NCBI GenBank assembly: GCA_947476465.1
Contig: CANJQN010000032.1
Span: 1 to 45,379 of the forward strand
Direction: 5' to 3'
DNA length: 45,379 bases
DNA from: Comamonadaceae bacterium
GTDB lineage: Bacteria; Pseudomonadota; Gammaproteobacteria; Burkholderiales; Burkholderiaceae_C
Shown here: piece by piece, positions 17,795 to 26,127 of the stretch
How positions within the stretch are numbered: position 1 is the first letter of the stretch
Layout: every line of letters starts with the position of its first letter
Notes under the pieces: model-generated
Database searches by the model: none
Told to the model about the DNA's origin: nothing
Seen by the model: the letters and a program-made list of their open reading frames with translations, nothing else
Program-made: the position numbers and the translations under genes

Positions 17795-18790
17795 ATGCAC
17801 AAGGGAACGCCATCAGCGGCGAGAAAATTTTTCAGTGTCCTGCTGGGGATGGCCAGCCTATGGGCTTGCGCGGCCGGATGGGCGGCCGACTATCCCGACA
17901 AGCCGGTCAAATTCGTCGTCACAGCCGCCCCCGGGGGCAGTTCCGACCTTCTCGCCCGAAAGCTTTCGCAGATCATGCAGGCGCAGACGAATGCCACTTT
18001 CGTCATCGAGAACCGGCCTGGCGCCAGCGGATCCATCGGTCTGCTGAGCATGATCCGCTCCAAGCCCGACGGCTACACGATCGCCATCGCCAACCCCGAT
18101 GCGGTGGCGGTGTTCCCGTCGCTCAAGAGCCCGGCCCCCTATACCTACGAACAGGATCTCAAGGCCGTCGCCCAAGTGGTCGACCTGAACTACGTGTTCA
18201 CAGTCAACGCGAACAGCCCGATCACCAGCTTTGCCGATCTCGTCAAGTTCGCCAAGGCGCAGCCCCAACCCATCACTTATGGCAGCGCGGGACTGGACAC
18301 CTCGACCAACCTCGTTGCCGAGATATTCGCCGATCAGAGCGGCATCAAGATCCAGAGCGTGCCGTACAGCGGCGGCGGAACGCCTTCTTTGATGAGCGTC
18401 GCCAGCGGCGACACCACGTTTTCGATTGCGTCGCTGCTGACCATGAAGGCGCTGCTGGACGGCAAGCGGATCAAGCCCATCGGCATCCTGCGGGAAGCGC
18501 GCCTGCCGAGCCTGCCCAACATGTCGACTGCGGCCGAAAACGGGCTGAACATGAACTTCACTTCCTATTCCGGTGTCTTTGTGCCAAAGGACACGCCCGC
18601 CGATGTCGTCAAGCGCCTGGGCGAGATGGTGACCGCTGCCGCCAACACCCCTGAGTTCCAGGAATTTGCCCGGTCGCAACTCATCGACGTGAAGATCCGC
18701 GGACCCCAGGAGTTCGACGAACACATCCGCAAAGACCTCGTGGGCTGGCGCCAGGCGATCGCCCGGCGCACGGCCCAGGCCGGCAAGTAA
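17795..18790 (+). CDS. Bug family (TctC-type) periplasmic solute-binding protein
   Basis: A 331-residue binding protein starting at ATG 17795 behind a good ribosome site (AAAAGGAGACA, 17779-17789). A GTG one codon earlier is possible. The signal peptide (KFFSVLLGMASLWACAAGWAA) precedes YPDKPVKFVVTAAPGGSSDLL. It carries GASGSIGLLSMIRSKPDGYT and YGSAGLDTSTNLVAEIF. It resembles the Bug protein at 22387-23394 more than the other two in the window (shared QAQT, GASGSIG, DGYT-AIA-PD and PY-E-DL patterns). It is followed after 10 bases by a D-aminoacylase-family gene, which suggests that it brings in an N-acylated amino acid or related amide. That ligand is inferred from context only. Confidence 0.92.
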   Translation: MHKGTPSAARKFFSVLLGMASLWACAAGWAADYPDKPVKFVVTAAPGGSSDLLARKLSQIMQAQTNATFVIENRPGASGSIGLLSMIRSKPDGYTIAIANPDAVAVFPSLKSPAPYTYEQDLKAVAQVVDLNYVFTVNANSPITSFADLVKFAKAQPQPITYGSAGLDTSTNLVAEIFADQSGIKIQSVPYSGGGTPSLMSVASGDTTFSIASLLTMKALLDGKRIKPIGILREARLPSLPNMSTAAENGLNMNFTSYSGVFVPKDTPADVVKRLGEMVTAAANTPEFQEFARSQLIDVKIRGPQEFDEHIRKDLVGWRQAIARRTAQAGK

Positions 18791-18800
18791 GCGCCTCGAC

Positions 18801-20543
18801 ATGACGGGCAAATCTGATTTCGACCTGGTCATCCGGCGAGCGACCATTGCCGACGGCACGGGCGGCCCGTTGTATGAAGGCGACGTGGCCATCGCCGGTG
18901 GCCTCATTGCGCAGGTGGGCAAGGTTGCGGGTCGTGGTCAGGAGGAGATCGACGCCAAAGGCCTGCTCCTGACGCCGGGCTTCATCGACGTTCACACGCA
19001 CTACGACGGTCAGGCCGTCTGGTCGGATCGCTTGCTGTCCTCCAGCTGGCACGGGGTGACGACCGCCATCATGGGCAACTGTGGTGTCGGCTTCGCACCC
19101 GTGCGGCGCGGCGATGAGCGCGTGCTGGTGGCGCTCATGGAGGGCGTCGAAGACATTCCCGGGGCCGTGCTCGACGAGGGGCTCGACTGGCAGTGGGAAT
19201 CGTTTGGCGATTTTTCCGGCAGGGTCGCGTCACGCCCGCATGATGTGGACATCGGCTTTCAGCTGGCGCATGCGCCGCTGCGTGTGTATGTCATGGGCCA
19301 GCGCGCGATCGACCTCGAGCCGGCGACCGACTCCGACATCGCGCAGATGCGCCTGATCGCGCGGGACGCCGTTCGCGCTGGAGCGCTGGGCTTTTCCACC
19401 TCGCGCACACTCAACCATCGCACGCTGGCAGGCGCGTGCGTGCCCAGCCTGCGTTCCTCGGAACTCGAGCTCACAGAGATCGCGATGGGGCTGCGCGACG
19501 GCGGTGGCGCGGTGATCGAGTTCATCTCCGACTGGGACACGCCCAGCCTGGAGGAAGAGCACGCCATGGTCTGCCGCGTGGTCCGCAAATCGGGGCAGCC
19601 GCTGTCGTTTTCCTTGGGTCAGCGGCACTCGACGCCCAACGTCTGGAGCGAGCTCTCCCGCTTGAACCGGCAAGCCCGCGCCGCGGGGGTGAAGATCGTC
19701 GGGCAGGTCGCGCCCCGGCCCATTGGCGTGCTGTCCAGCCTGCAGGGCTCGGTGAATCTGTTCAGCGAGTGTCCCTCCTACGCCCAGGTCGCCTCGTTGC
19801 GCTTTGAGGACCGGGTCGCGGCCCTGCGCTCGCCGGCCTTGCGCAGCAAGCTGCTGGCCGAGCGTCCGGCCAGCGATATCCACGCCATATCCCGCAATTC
19901 GCGCGCGCTCGACCGGGTCTATCGGCTGGGCACACCGCCCGAATATGAGCCGCCGCCTGATGCGTCGGTGGCGGCGATCGCCGCCCGCGAAGGCCGGTCC
20001 GAGCGCGAGGTGGTCTATGACATGCTCATGGAGAACGAGGGCCGCAATTTTCTGTTCAGCCCCGTCGCCAACTACGCTGAGGGAAACCTCGACATCGTCC
20101 GTCAGATGCTCAATGAAGAGGACAACATCCTCGGCCTGGGCGACGGCGGCGCGCACGTCAGTTGCATCTGCGACGCCAGCTTTCCCACCTACCTTCTGAC
20201 GCACTGGGGGCGCGATCGCAAGAGCGGCCGCTTCGAGCTGCCCTGGCTGGTGCGGCGGCTGACGTCGGACAACGCGAAGTTCCTCGGTCTTCACGACCGC
20301 GGTGTCATCGGCCCCGGCCTCAAAGCCGACCTCAACCTCATCGACATGGCGTCCCTGGGCTGTGCAAACCCCTACATGGCCTACGACCTTCCGGCAGGCG
20401 GACACCGCCTGCTGCAGGGCGCGAGCGGCTATGTCGCCACGGTCCAGTCGGGGCAGGTGACCTATCGAGATGGCGAGCCCACCGGCGCATTGCCGGGGCG
20501 GATTGTCAACGGCCGGACACGCCTTGCGGCCAGCACGCACTGA
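18801..20543 (+). CDS. D-aminoacylase / N-acyl-D-amino-acid deacylase family amidohydrolase (copy 1)
   Basis: A 580-residue metal-dependent amidohydrolase. The N-terminal beta-sandwich part contains [14 protein letters not shown]. The zinc site is HTHYDG (H65, H67), then [19 protein letters not shown] with the Cys typical of D-aminoacylases, and the late catalytic Asp is in [15 protein letters not shown]. The C terminus returns to the composite domain ([10 protein letters not shown]). Enzymes of this family release fatty or short acyl groups from N-acyl-D-amino acids, but the long variants of about 560-580 residues are mostly uncharacterised. No signal peptide, so it is cytosolic. It follows a Bug gene by 10 bases and precedes a paralogue after 52 bases, forming one plus-strand unit. 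Confidence 0.88.
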   Translation: MTGKSDFDLVIRRATIADGTGGPLYEGDVAIAGGLIAQVGKVAGRGQEEIDAKGLLLTPGFIDVHTHYDGQAVWSDRLLSSSWHGVTTAIMGNCGVGFAPVRRGDERVLVALMEGVEDIPGAVLDEGLDWQWESFGDFSGRVASRPHDVDIGFQLAHAPLRVYVMGQRAIDLEPATDSDIAQMRLIARDAVRAGALGFSTSRTLNHRTLAGACVPSLRSSELELTEIAMGLRDGGGAVIEFISDWDTPSLEEEHAMVCRVVRKSGQPLSFSLGQRHSTPNVWSELSRLNRQARAAGVKIVGQVAPRPIGVLSSLQGSVNLFSECPSYAQVASLRFEDRVAALRSPALRSKLLAERPASDIHAISRNSRALDRVYRLGTPPEYEPPPDASVAAIAAREGRSEREVVYDMLMENEGRNFLFSPVANYAEGNLDIVRQMLNEEDNILGLGDGGAHVSCICDASFPTYLLTHWGRDRKSGRFELPWLVRRLTSDNAKFLGLHDRGVIGPGLKADLNLIDMASLGCANPYMAYDLPAGGHRLLQGASGYVATVQSGQVTYRDGEPTGALPGRIVNGRTRLAASTH

Positions 20544-20595
20544 GCTCACGCAGGCGCCACCGTTTTGACCAAATTCACCCACAAATGAGCCTTCC

Positions 20596-22284
20596 ATGCA
20601 TGATCTGGTAATTCGAGGCGGCACCGTCGTTGACGGGACGGGCGCGCCGCGGCGCATCGCGGACGTCGCGGTCGACGCCGGCGTCATCACGGCCGTCGGA
20701 GCCGGCCTGGCCGCCGGCCGGCGGGAAGTCGATGCCCATGGCTTGCTGGTCACCCCGGGCTTCGTGGACGTCCACACCCACTACGACGGCCAGGCCACCT
20801 GGGACTCGTATCTCACACCGTCCCCCTGGCATGGCGTGACCACAGCGGTGTTCGGAAATTGCGGCGTGGGTTTCGCGCCGGTGCGCCGCAAGGACGTGCC
20901 CTATCTCATCAACCTGATGCAGGGCGTGGAGGACATCCCCGAAGTCGTGCTGACCGAGGGCGTGAGCTTCGAATGGGAGAGCTTCCCCCAGTACCTGGAT
21001 TACCTGGACAAGATGCCTCGGGTGATCGATATCGGCACCCAGGTTCCGCATACGGCCTTGCGCTTTTATGTCATGGGTGAGCGAGGGGCCGACCACACCG
21101 CCACGCCGCACCCGCACGAGATCGACACGATGGGGCAGCTGCTCGAGCAAGCGCTTGCGGCCGGTGCCCTGGGCTTTTCGACCTCGCGCACATTCAGGCA
21201 TCGCTCGGCCGACGGCCGCTACAGCCCGACCTTCACCGCCGGCAACGACGAGCTGATGGGACTGGCCGGGGCAATGAAGCGCGCCGGGCGTGGCGTTATC
21301 CAGGCGAACTCCGATTTCGGCACGGGCGAGTACGAGGCGCTGGAGGGCATGGCACGGCTTTCCGGCCGGCCCTTGTCCTTTCTGGTGGCCCAAATGAGCA
21401 CGGCGCCCGGGCGCTGGCGCGAACTGCTTGCACTGGTGCGCCAGTCGCGGCGCGAGCAGCTTGCGGTGACCGCCCAGGTGAGCTGCCGGCCGATCGGCGT
21501 TCTGATGGGTCTGGAAACCACGATGAACCCGTTCAGGGCGCAGCCGGCCTGGCTGCGCATGGAGCATCTTTCGCCCAGGCAGCGCTTCGAACGCCTGACC
21601 GCCGATGCCGCGCTGCGGGAGGAGCTGGTGAGCTCCGCGGTGCCCGACCCGTTGATGGAGCGGGTGTTGTCGCAATTGCCCCGAGCCTGCGTCACGCAAG
21701 GAATCGACTACGAGCCCGACCCCACCCAGACGCTGGCCCACCTGGCGCAGACCAGCGGCCGCAGCGTGCGTGAGATCGCCCTGGACGTGATGATGAGTGA
21801 AGACGGCAAGGGCCTGCTGCTGCTGCCGTACGAGAACTACCACGACGGCAACCTCGATGCAGTGCACGAGATGCTGGCCGACGAGGCCTCGATCCTTGGC
21901 CTGTCGGACGCGGGCGCGCACCTGGGGGTCATCTGCGATGCGAGCGCGCCGACGCTGCTGCTCACGCACTGGACGCGCGACCGCACGCGCGGGCCTAAAT
22001 TTCCGCTCGAGTGGGCGGTCCACAAGCAGACACAGGTGGGTGCCGCCGCCATGGGCCTGTCGGATCGGGGCGCCCTGGTGGCGGGGTTGAAGGCCGACAT
22101 CAACGTGATCGACTACGACGCCCTGACGCTGTTGCGCCCCGAAGTGGTCTATGACCTGCCGGCCGGCGGACGGCGCCTGATCCAGCGGGCAAAGGGCTAC
22201 CGGCATGTGTTCGTGCGCGGCGTCGAAGTGGTCGCGGACGACGAGTTCACCGGCCAAATGCCAGGTCAGTTGATTCGCGGCTGA
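20596..22284 (+). CDS. D-aminoacylase / N-acyl-D-amino-acid deacylase family amidohydrolase (copy 2)
   Basis: A 562-residue paralogue of the preceding gene with the same layout: VIRGGTVVDGTGAPRR, metal motif HTHYDG (H60, H62), [34 protein letters not shown], and the Asp region LGLSDAGAHLGVICDAS. It ends YDLPAGGRRLIQRAKGYRHVFVRGVEVV. Differences from copy 1 include the middle segment around NSDFGTGEYEALEGM and LRMEHLSPRQRFERL, so the two probably have different substrate ranges. Cytosolic, no signal peptide. Followed after about 100 bases by a Bug gene. Related dihydropyrimidinase-type hydrolases are an alternative reading, but the [10 protein letters not shown] pattern favours the deacylase group. 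Confidence 0.88.
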   Translation: MHDLVIRGGTVVDGTGAPRRIADVAVDAGVITAVGAGLAAGRREVDAHGLLVTPGFVDVHTHYDGQATWDSYLTPSPWHGVTTAVFGNCGVGFAPVRRKDVPYLINLMQGVEDIPEVVLTEGVSFEWESFPQYLDYLDKMPRVIDIGTQVPHTALRFYVMGERGADHTATPHPHEIDTMGQLLEQALAAGALGFSTSRTFRHRSADGRYSPTFTAGNDELMGLAGAMKRAGRGVIQANSDFGTGEYEALEGMARLSGRPLSFLVAQMSTAPGRWRELLALVRQSRREQLAVTAQVSCRPIGVLMGLETTMNPFRAQPAWLRMEHLSPRQRFERLTADAALREELVSSAVPDPLMERVLSQLPRACVTQGIDYEPDPTQTLAHLAQTSGRSVREIALDVMMSEDGKGLLLLPYENYHDGNLDAVHEMLADEASILGLSDAGAHLGVICDASAPTLLLTHWTRDRTRGPKFPLEWAVHKQTQVGAAAMGLSDRGALVAGLKADINVIDYDALTLLRPEVVYDLPAGGRRLIQRAKGYRHVFVRGVEVVADDEFTGQMPGQLIRG

Positions 22285-22386
22285 AAACTCGGCGATGCTA
22301 CGGTGCCCGCGCGGGAAAATGCCGCGCAGGGCTCAAGCAACGCCGTGTTCGGTTTTGCTTTCTGTGTTGAATAAAAGGAGACATTC

Positions 22387-23394
22387 ATGCCAATACTTTC
22401 CACGCGCCGCTTCCTGACTGCCATGCTCGGGTTGGCGCTGCCGCTGGCAGCGACCGTTCCGGCGGCGCACGCGCAGAGCTCGGCGAATTTTCCGGACAAG
22501 CCGATCGTGCTGGTGGTGACAGGCGCCCCGGGCGCGTCCACTGACCTGATCGGGCGGCGCCTGGCCCGGGTCATCCAGGCGCAGACCGGTGCGACGGTGG
22601 TCATCGATAACAAGGCCGGTGCCAGTGGCAGCATTGGCGTGGTCGCGGCCATTCGCGCGCCCGCGGACGGCTACACGCTGGCGATCGCCGTGCCTGACTC
22701 GGTGACGGTCTATCCCGCGCTCAAGAAAGTGCGGCCGTACAGCATCGAGAAGGACCTGACGCCCATTGCCCAGGTGGCAGAGGCGCACTTCGTCTTCGTG
22801 GTCAACGCGCGCAACCCGGCCAACAACATGGCGGAGTTCGCCGCCGCGCTCAAGGCAAAGCCGAAGGCCCAGCAGTTCAGCTATGGCAGTCCCGGCGTTG
22901 GCACCACCTCACGCCTGGTGACCGAAATGCTGCTGCAGCGTACAAACGGGGGCATGGTCCACGTTCCCTACCGCAGCACCGCACCCGCGATGGTGGGCCT
23001 GGTTGGCGGAGAGGTCGAGATCGTGGCCACGTCCATAGCGAGCGCCAAGGCGCTGACGGACGCCGGAAAAGTCAAGGTGATCGGCATCGCGCGGGAAACC
23101 CGCCTGCCAGGGTTCGAATCTGTCCCCACGCTCGTCGAGTCGGGTTTCCCGGGGTTCGTGGTGCCGGTGTGGTGGGGCGTTTTCACCGGGGCCAACGTGC
23201 CAGCCGATGTGCGTGAAAAGCTGTCGGCGATGTTCGTCAAGGCCGCTGAATCGGAAGATTTCCGCTCGCAGGTGGTGGCGCTGGGACTTGAGCCGCGCAC
23301 CCGCTCCAGCGGCGATTTCGCCACCTTCCTGCGCACCGATACCGAAACATGGGTCAGCGCGATCCGCAAGGCCGAGATTCCCCTGGAGGACTGA
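22387..23394 (+). CDS. Bug family (TctC-type) periplasmic solute-binding protein
   Basis: A 335-residue binding protein. The start at 22387 has the same AAAAGGAGACA ribosome region (22373-22383) as the Bug gene at 17795. The signal peptide is RRFLTAMLGLALPLAATVPAAHAQ. The mature part has FPDKPIVLVVTGAPGASTDLI, VIDNKAGASGSIGVVAAIRA and YGSPGVGTTSRLVTEMLL. It closes the Bug-deacylase-deacylase-Bug set and faces the alcohol dehydrogenase gene convergently across about 105 bases that hold no clear terminator. Its resemblance to the Bug protein at 17795 suggests duplication. Ligand unknown. Confidence 0.92.
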   Translation: MPILSTRRFLTAMLGLALPLAATVPAAHAQSSANFPDKPIVLVVTGAPGASTDLIGRRLARVIQAQTGATVVIDNKAGASGSIGVVAAIRAPADGYTLAIAVPDSVTVYPALKKVRPYSIEKDLTPIAQVAEAHFVFVVNARNPANNMAEFAAALKAKPKAQQFSYGSPGVGTTSRLVTEMLLQRTNGGMVHVPYRSTAPAMVGLVGGEVEIVATSIASAKALTDAGKVKVIGIARETRLPGFESVPTLVESGFPGFVVPVWWGVFTGANVPADVREKLSAMFVKAAESEDFRSQVVALGLEPRTRSSGDFATFLRTDTETWVSAIRKAEIPLED

Positions 23395-23499
23395 GCATCG
23401 CCCTGATGCGCCGCCATGTGCGCCGCGATGGCGTGGCAGCCGGCGCGTCAGGCTCGTGCCCCGCCGGATAGCTGCCTGACCCGCAGGGCAGGCGCAGGC

Positions 23500-24549
23500 T
23501 CAGAAGACAAACACGCCCTTGCCGCTGGTCTGTTGGTCGAACAACGTATAGGCCTGCTGCCCCTGCTCGAGCGTCCAGCGGTCGGTGAACAGCTGGTCGA
23601 CGTCGATGCCTCGGTCGGCGACGAAGCGGGCGCATTCGGCCTGCCCGACGGTGGAGAAGGTCCACGACCCCATCAGCGTGACCTGGCGTCGTAGCATGTC
23701 GGGGCTGACGTCCAGCGTCATGTTGCCGCCTTCGCCTACCAGGCAGGCCTTGCCCCAGCTGCGCACGCTCATCACGCACTGGCGGCGCGCCTCGGCGGAG
23801 GACGACGCGTCGAGCGTGCAATGCGCGCCCAGGCCGTGCGTGAGCTCGCGGATGCGGGCCACCGGGTCGCCTTCCAGCGGGTTGATGACCTCCGCCGCGC
23901 CAAAGGCCTTGGCGCGGGCCAGGCGGTCGGCGCTGACGTCCAGGGCAATCACGCGCGCGCCCATGGCGGCGGCCAGCTGCGTGGCCGACAGGCCCACCGG
24001 GCCCTGGCCGAAGATGGCGATGGTCTGGTCGCCGGTGAGATCGAGGCGCTTGAGCGCGCCCCAGGCCGTCCCGGTGCCGCAGGCAATGGCCGCGCCGGTC
24101 TCGAAGGACAGCTCCTCGGGCAGGGTCACCACGGTGTTCGCCGGGCACTTCATGTACTTGGCATGGGCGCCGTGGCCGGTGACGCCATAGACCTCGGCCA
24201 CGCCTTCCACGCACATCTGCTGCCAGCCTGTCGAGCAGTGCGGACAGGCGCCGCAGCCGCGGTAGTGATGCACCATGGCCCGTTGGCCCACCCAGGCCTG
24301 CTTGGGATTGACGCCGCTGCCCACCGCCACCACCACGCCGCAGGGCTCGTGGCCGGCGATGGCCACCGTGCCCGGCTTGAAGCCCAGGGCCCGCGCCGCC
24401 TCGCCCGGCGCCGAGCGGTAGAACTTCAGGTCGCTGCCGCACATGCCGGAAGCCTTGATCTCCAGCACCACCTCGCCCGGACCGGGCGTGGGGTCGGGGA
24501 ACTGCTGCAGCTCGAGCTTGCGATCGCCCGTGAATACGATGCCTTTCAT
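23500..24549 (-). CDS. Zinc-dependent alcohol dehydrogenase (MDR family)
   Basis: A 349-residue medium-chain dehydrogenase. Zinc ligands are C37 and H67-E68 (SGMCGSDLKF, GHEPCGVVV), the structural zinc cluster is in RGCGACPHCSTGWQQMC, and the NAD(P) motif is IFGQGPVGLSATQLAAAMGARVIALD. A strong ribosome site (AAGGAGAC) precedes the ATG at 24549. It is the third gene of the minus-strand set Baeyer-Villiger monooxygenase, aldehyde dehydrogenase, alcohol dehydrogenase. In cycloalkanol pathways such an enzyme makes the ketone or oxidises the omega-hydroxy acid; which of these it does here is not decidable. Confidence 0.9.
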   Translation of the reverse strand: MKGIVFTGDRKLELQQFPDPTPGPGEVVLEIKASGMCGSDLKFYRSAPGEAARALGFKPGTVAIAGHEPCGVVVAVGSGVNPKQAWVGQRAMVHHYRGCGACPHCSTGWQQMCVEGVAEVYGVTGHGAHAKYMKCPANTVVTLPEELSFETGAAIACGTGTAWGALKRLDLTGDQTIAIFGQGPVGLSATQLAAAMGARVIALDVSADRLARAKAFGAAEVINPLEGDPVARIRELTHGLGAHCTLDASSSAEARRQCVMSVRSWGKACLVGEGGNMTLDVSPDMLRRQVTLMGSWTFSTVGQAECARFVADRGIDVDQLFTDRWTLEQGQQAYTLFDQQTSGKGVFVF

Positions 24550-24584
24550 GCTTGTCTCCTTCTTCTTTCTTTTTGTCGGGGCGG

Positions 24585-26066
24585 CTAGCGCAGGATGAAC
24601 GGGTTGGCGGGGCCGCCCGTGGAATACGAGATCCAGGTGGCCTTGGTCTCCAGGTACTCGTCGATGGCCGCCAGCCCGCTTTCGCGGCCGATGCCCGAGT
24701 GCTTCATGCCTCCGAAGGGCATCATGAAGCTCACCGCCCGGTAAGTGTTGACCCAGACCGTGCCGGCCTTGAGCGCCTGCGACATGCGCATGGCGCGTCC
24801 CATGTTGGTTGTCCAGACACCGGCCGCCAGGCCGTAGATGGTGTCGTTGGCCATGCGGATGGCGTCGGCCTCGTCTTCAAAGCCCAGGATGGACAGCACG
24901 GGGCCGAACACTTCCTCGCGGGCGATCCGCATCTGGGGCGTGACGTCGACAAAGATGGTGGGCTCGACGAACTGGCCGCCGGTGAGCTCGGGCCCAGTGG
25001 CGGGACCGCCGCCCAGGATGCAGCGGGCGCCCTCGGACTTGGCGATGTCGATGTAGTCGAGGATCTTCTTGTACTGCGCCGGCGTGGTGACCGGGCCGAT
25101 GTTGGTGTCGGCCTTCATGGGGTTGCCCTTGCGGGCCGAGGCGCCGAGCGCGCGCACGCGTTCGGTGAACTTGTCCTTGATCGAGTTCTGCACCAGCAGG
25201 CGAGAGCCTGCGATGCAGGTCTGGCCGGTGGCCGCGAAGATGCCCGAGATGACGCCCGAAGCAGCCTGGTCCAGGTCGGCGTCGTCGAACACGATGTTGG
25301 GCGACTTGCCGCCCAGCTCCAGCGACACCCGCTTCATGGTCTTGGCGGCCTGGGCATAGATGCGTGCGCCGGTGGTGTCGGACCCGGTGAACGTGATCTT
25401 GGCCACGCCCGGGTGGTCCACCAGGGCCGAGCCGGCTTCCTGACCCAGACCGGTGACCACGTTGAACACGCCGTCGGGAAAGCCCGCTTCACGGGTCAGA
25501 TCGGCGTATTCCAGTGTGGAGGCCGAGGCGAACTCGGAGGGCTTGACCACCAGGGTGCAGCCGGCGGCAATGGCCGCCGCGCACTTCCAGGCGACGAACA
25601 ACAGCGGCGAGTTCCAGGCCGTGAGCGCACCCACCACGCCAACGGGCTCCTGCCGGGTGAAGGCGAAGATGTCTGGCTTGTCGATAGGCATCACGCGTCC
25701 TTCGACCTTGTCGCACAGCCCTCCGAAGTAGCGCCACCATTCGGCATGGTAGTTCACCTGGCCGCGCATCTCGGCGATCAGCTTGCCGTTGTCGCGCACC
25801 TCGATCTCGGCCAGGCGATCGGCGTTCTTGACCACCAGGTCCGACAGGCGAAGCATGATCTTGCCACGCTCGGTGGCGGTCATCTTGGCCCAGGGGCCTT
25901 CCTTGAGCGCGCGGCTGGCGGCGGTGACCGCGAGGTCCACATCGGCCGCGTCGCTGCGCGGTATCTGGGCCCAGGCCTGGCCGGTGTAGGGATCGACGGT
26001 GTCCATCCACTGCGCCTTGACCGGGTCGACGTACTTGCCGCCGATGTAGTTCTGGTATTTTTTCAT
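24585..26066 (-). CDS. Aldehyde dehydrogenase (NAD(P)+)
   Basis: A 493-residue ALDH superfamily member. The general-base Glu lies in LELGGKSPNIVFDDADLDQA, the nucleophile is C284 in ATGQTCIAGSRLLVQ, and the C-terminal WVNTYRAVSFMMPFGGMKHSGIG matches the family. It begins MKKYQNYIGGKYVDP at 26066 after an AGGAGAA ribosome site; the open frame reaches 26318 but the extra part overlaps the monooxygenase gene. Placed between the Baeyer-Villiger monooxygenase and the alcohol dehydrogenase, it probably oxidises the aldehyde from a hydroxy acid or alcohol released after ester or lactone cleavage. Confidence 0.93.
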   Translation of the reverse strand: MKKYQNYIGGKYVDPVKAQWMDTVDPYTGQAWAQIPRSDAADVDLAVTAASRALKEGPWAKMTATERGKIMLRLSDLVVKNADRLAEIEVRDNGKLIAEMRGQVNYHAEWWRYFGGLCDKVEGRVMPIDKPDIFAFTRQEPVGVVGALTAWNSPLLFVAWKCAAAIAAGCTLVVKPSEFASASTLEYADLTREAGFPDGVFNVVTGLGQEAGSALVDHPGVAKITFTGSDTTGARIYAQAAKTMKRVSLELGGKSPNIVFDDADLDQAASGVISGIFAATGQTCIAGSRLLVQNSIKDKFTERVRALGASARKGNPMKADTNIGPVTTPAQYKKILDYIDIAKSEGARCILGGGPATGPELTGGQFVEPTIFVDVTPQMRIAREEVFGPVLSILGFEDEADAIRMANDTIYGLAAGVWTTNMGRAMRMSQALKAGTVWVNTYRAVSFMMPFGGMKHSGIGRESGLAAIDEYLETKATWISYSTGGPANPFILR

Positions 26067-26127
26067 GGGGTTCTCCTGGGCTGGAAGGTTCAGGGGCGGG
26101 CGCTTGTCTGTGGGGATGCCGGACGAT

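Noticed and set aside
20573..20578. ATTCAC half-site before the second deacylase gene
   Set aside because: No second arm at the right distance.
19230..20777. 515-codon minus-strand open frame opposite the first deacylase gene
   Set aside because: Same reason: high-GC antisense shadow, while the plus strand has clear catalytic motifs.
20575..22257. 560-codon open frame on the minus strand opposite the second deacylase gene
   Set aside because: It is a shadow of the real plus-strand gene in GC-rich DNA; the peptide is rich in His, Arg, Ala and Gly and has no domain pattern.
23395..23499. Possible terminator between convergent Bug and alcohol dehydrogenase genes (GCCTG/CAGGC)
   Set aside because: Only a 5-6 bp stem with a long loop and no T run; too weak to call.
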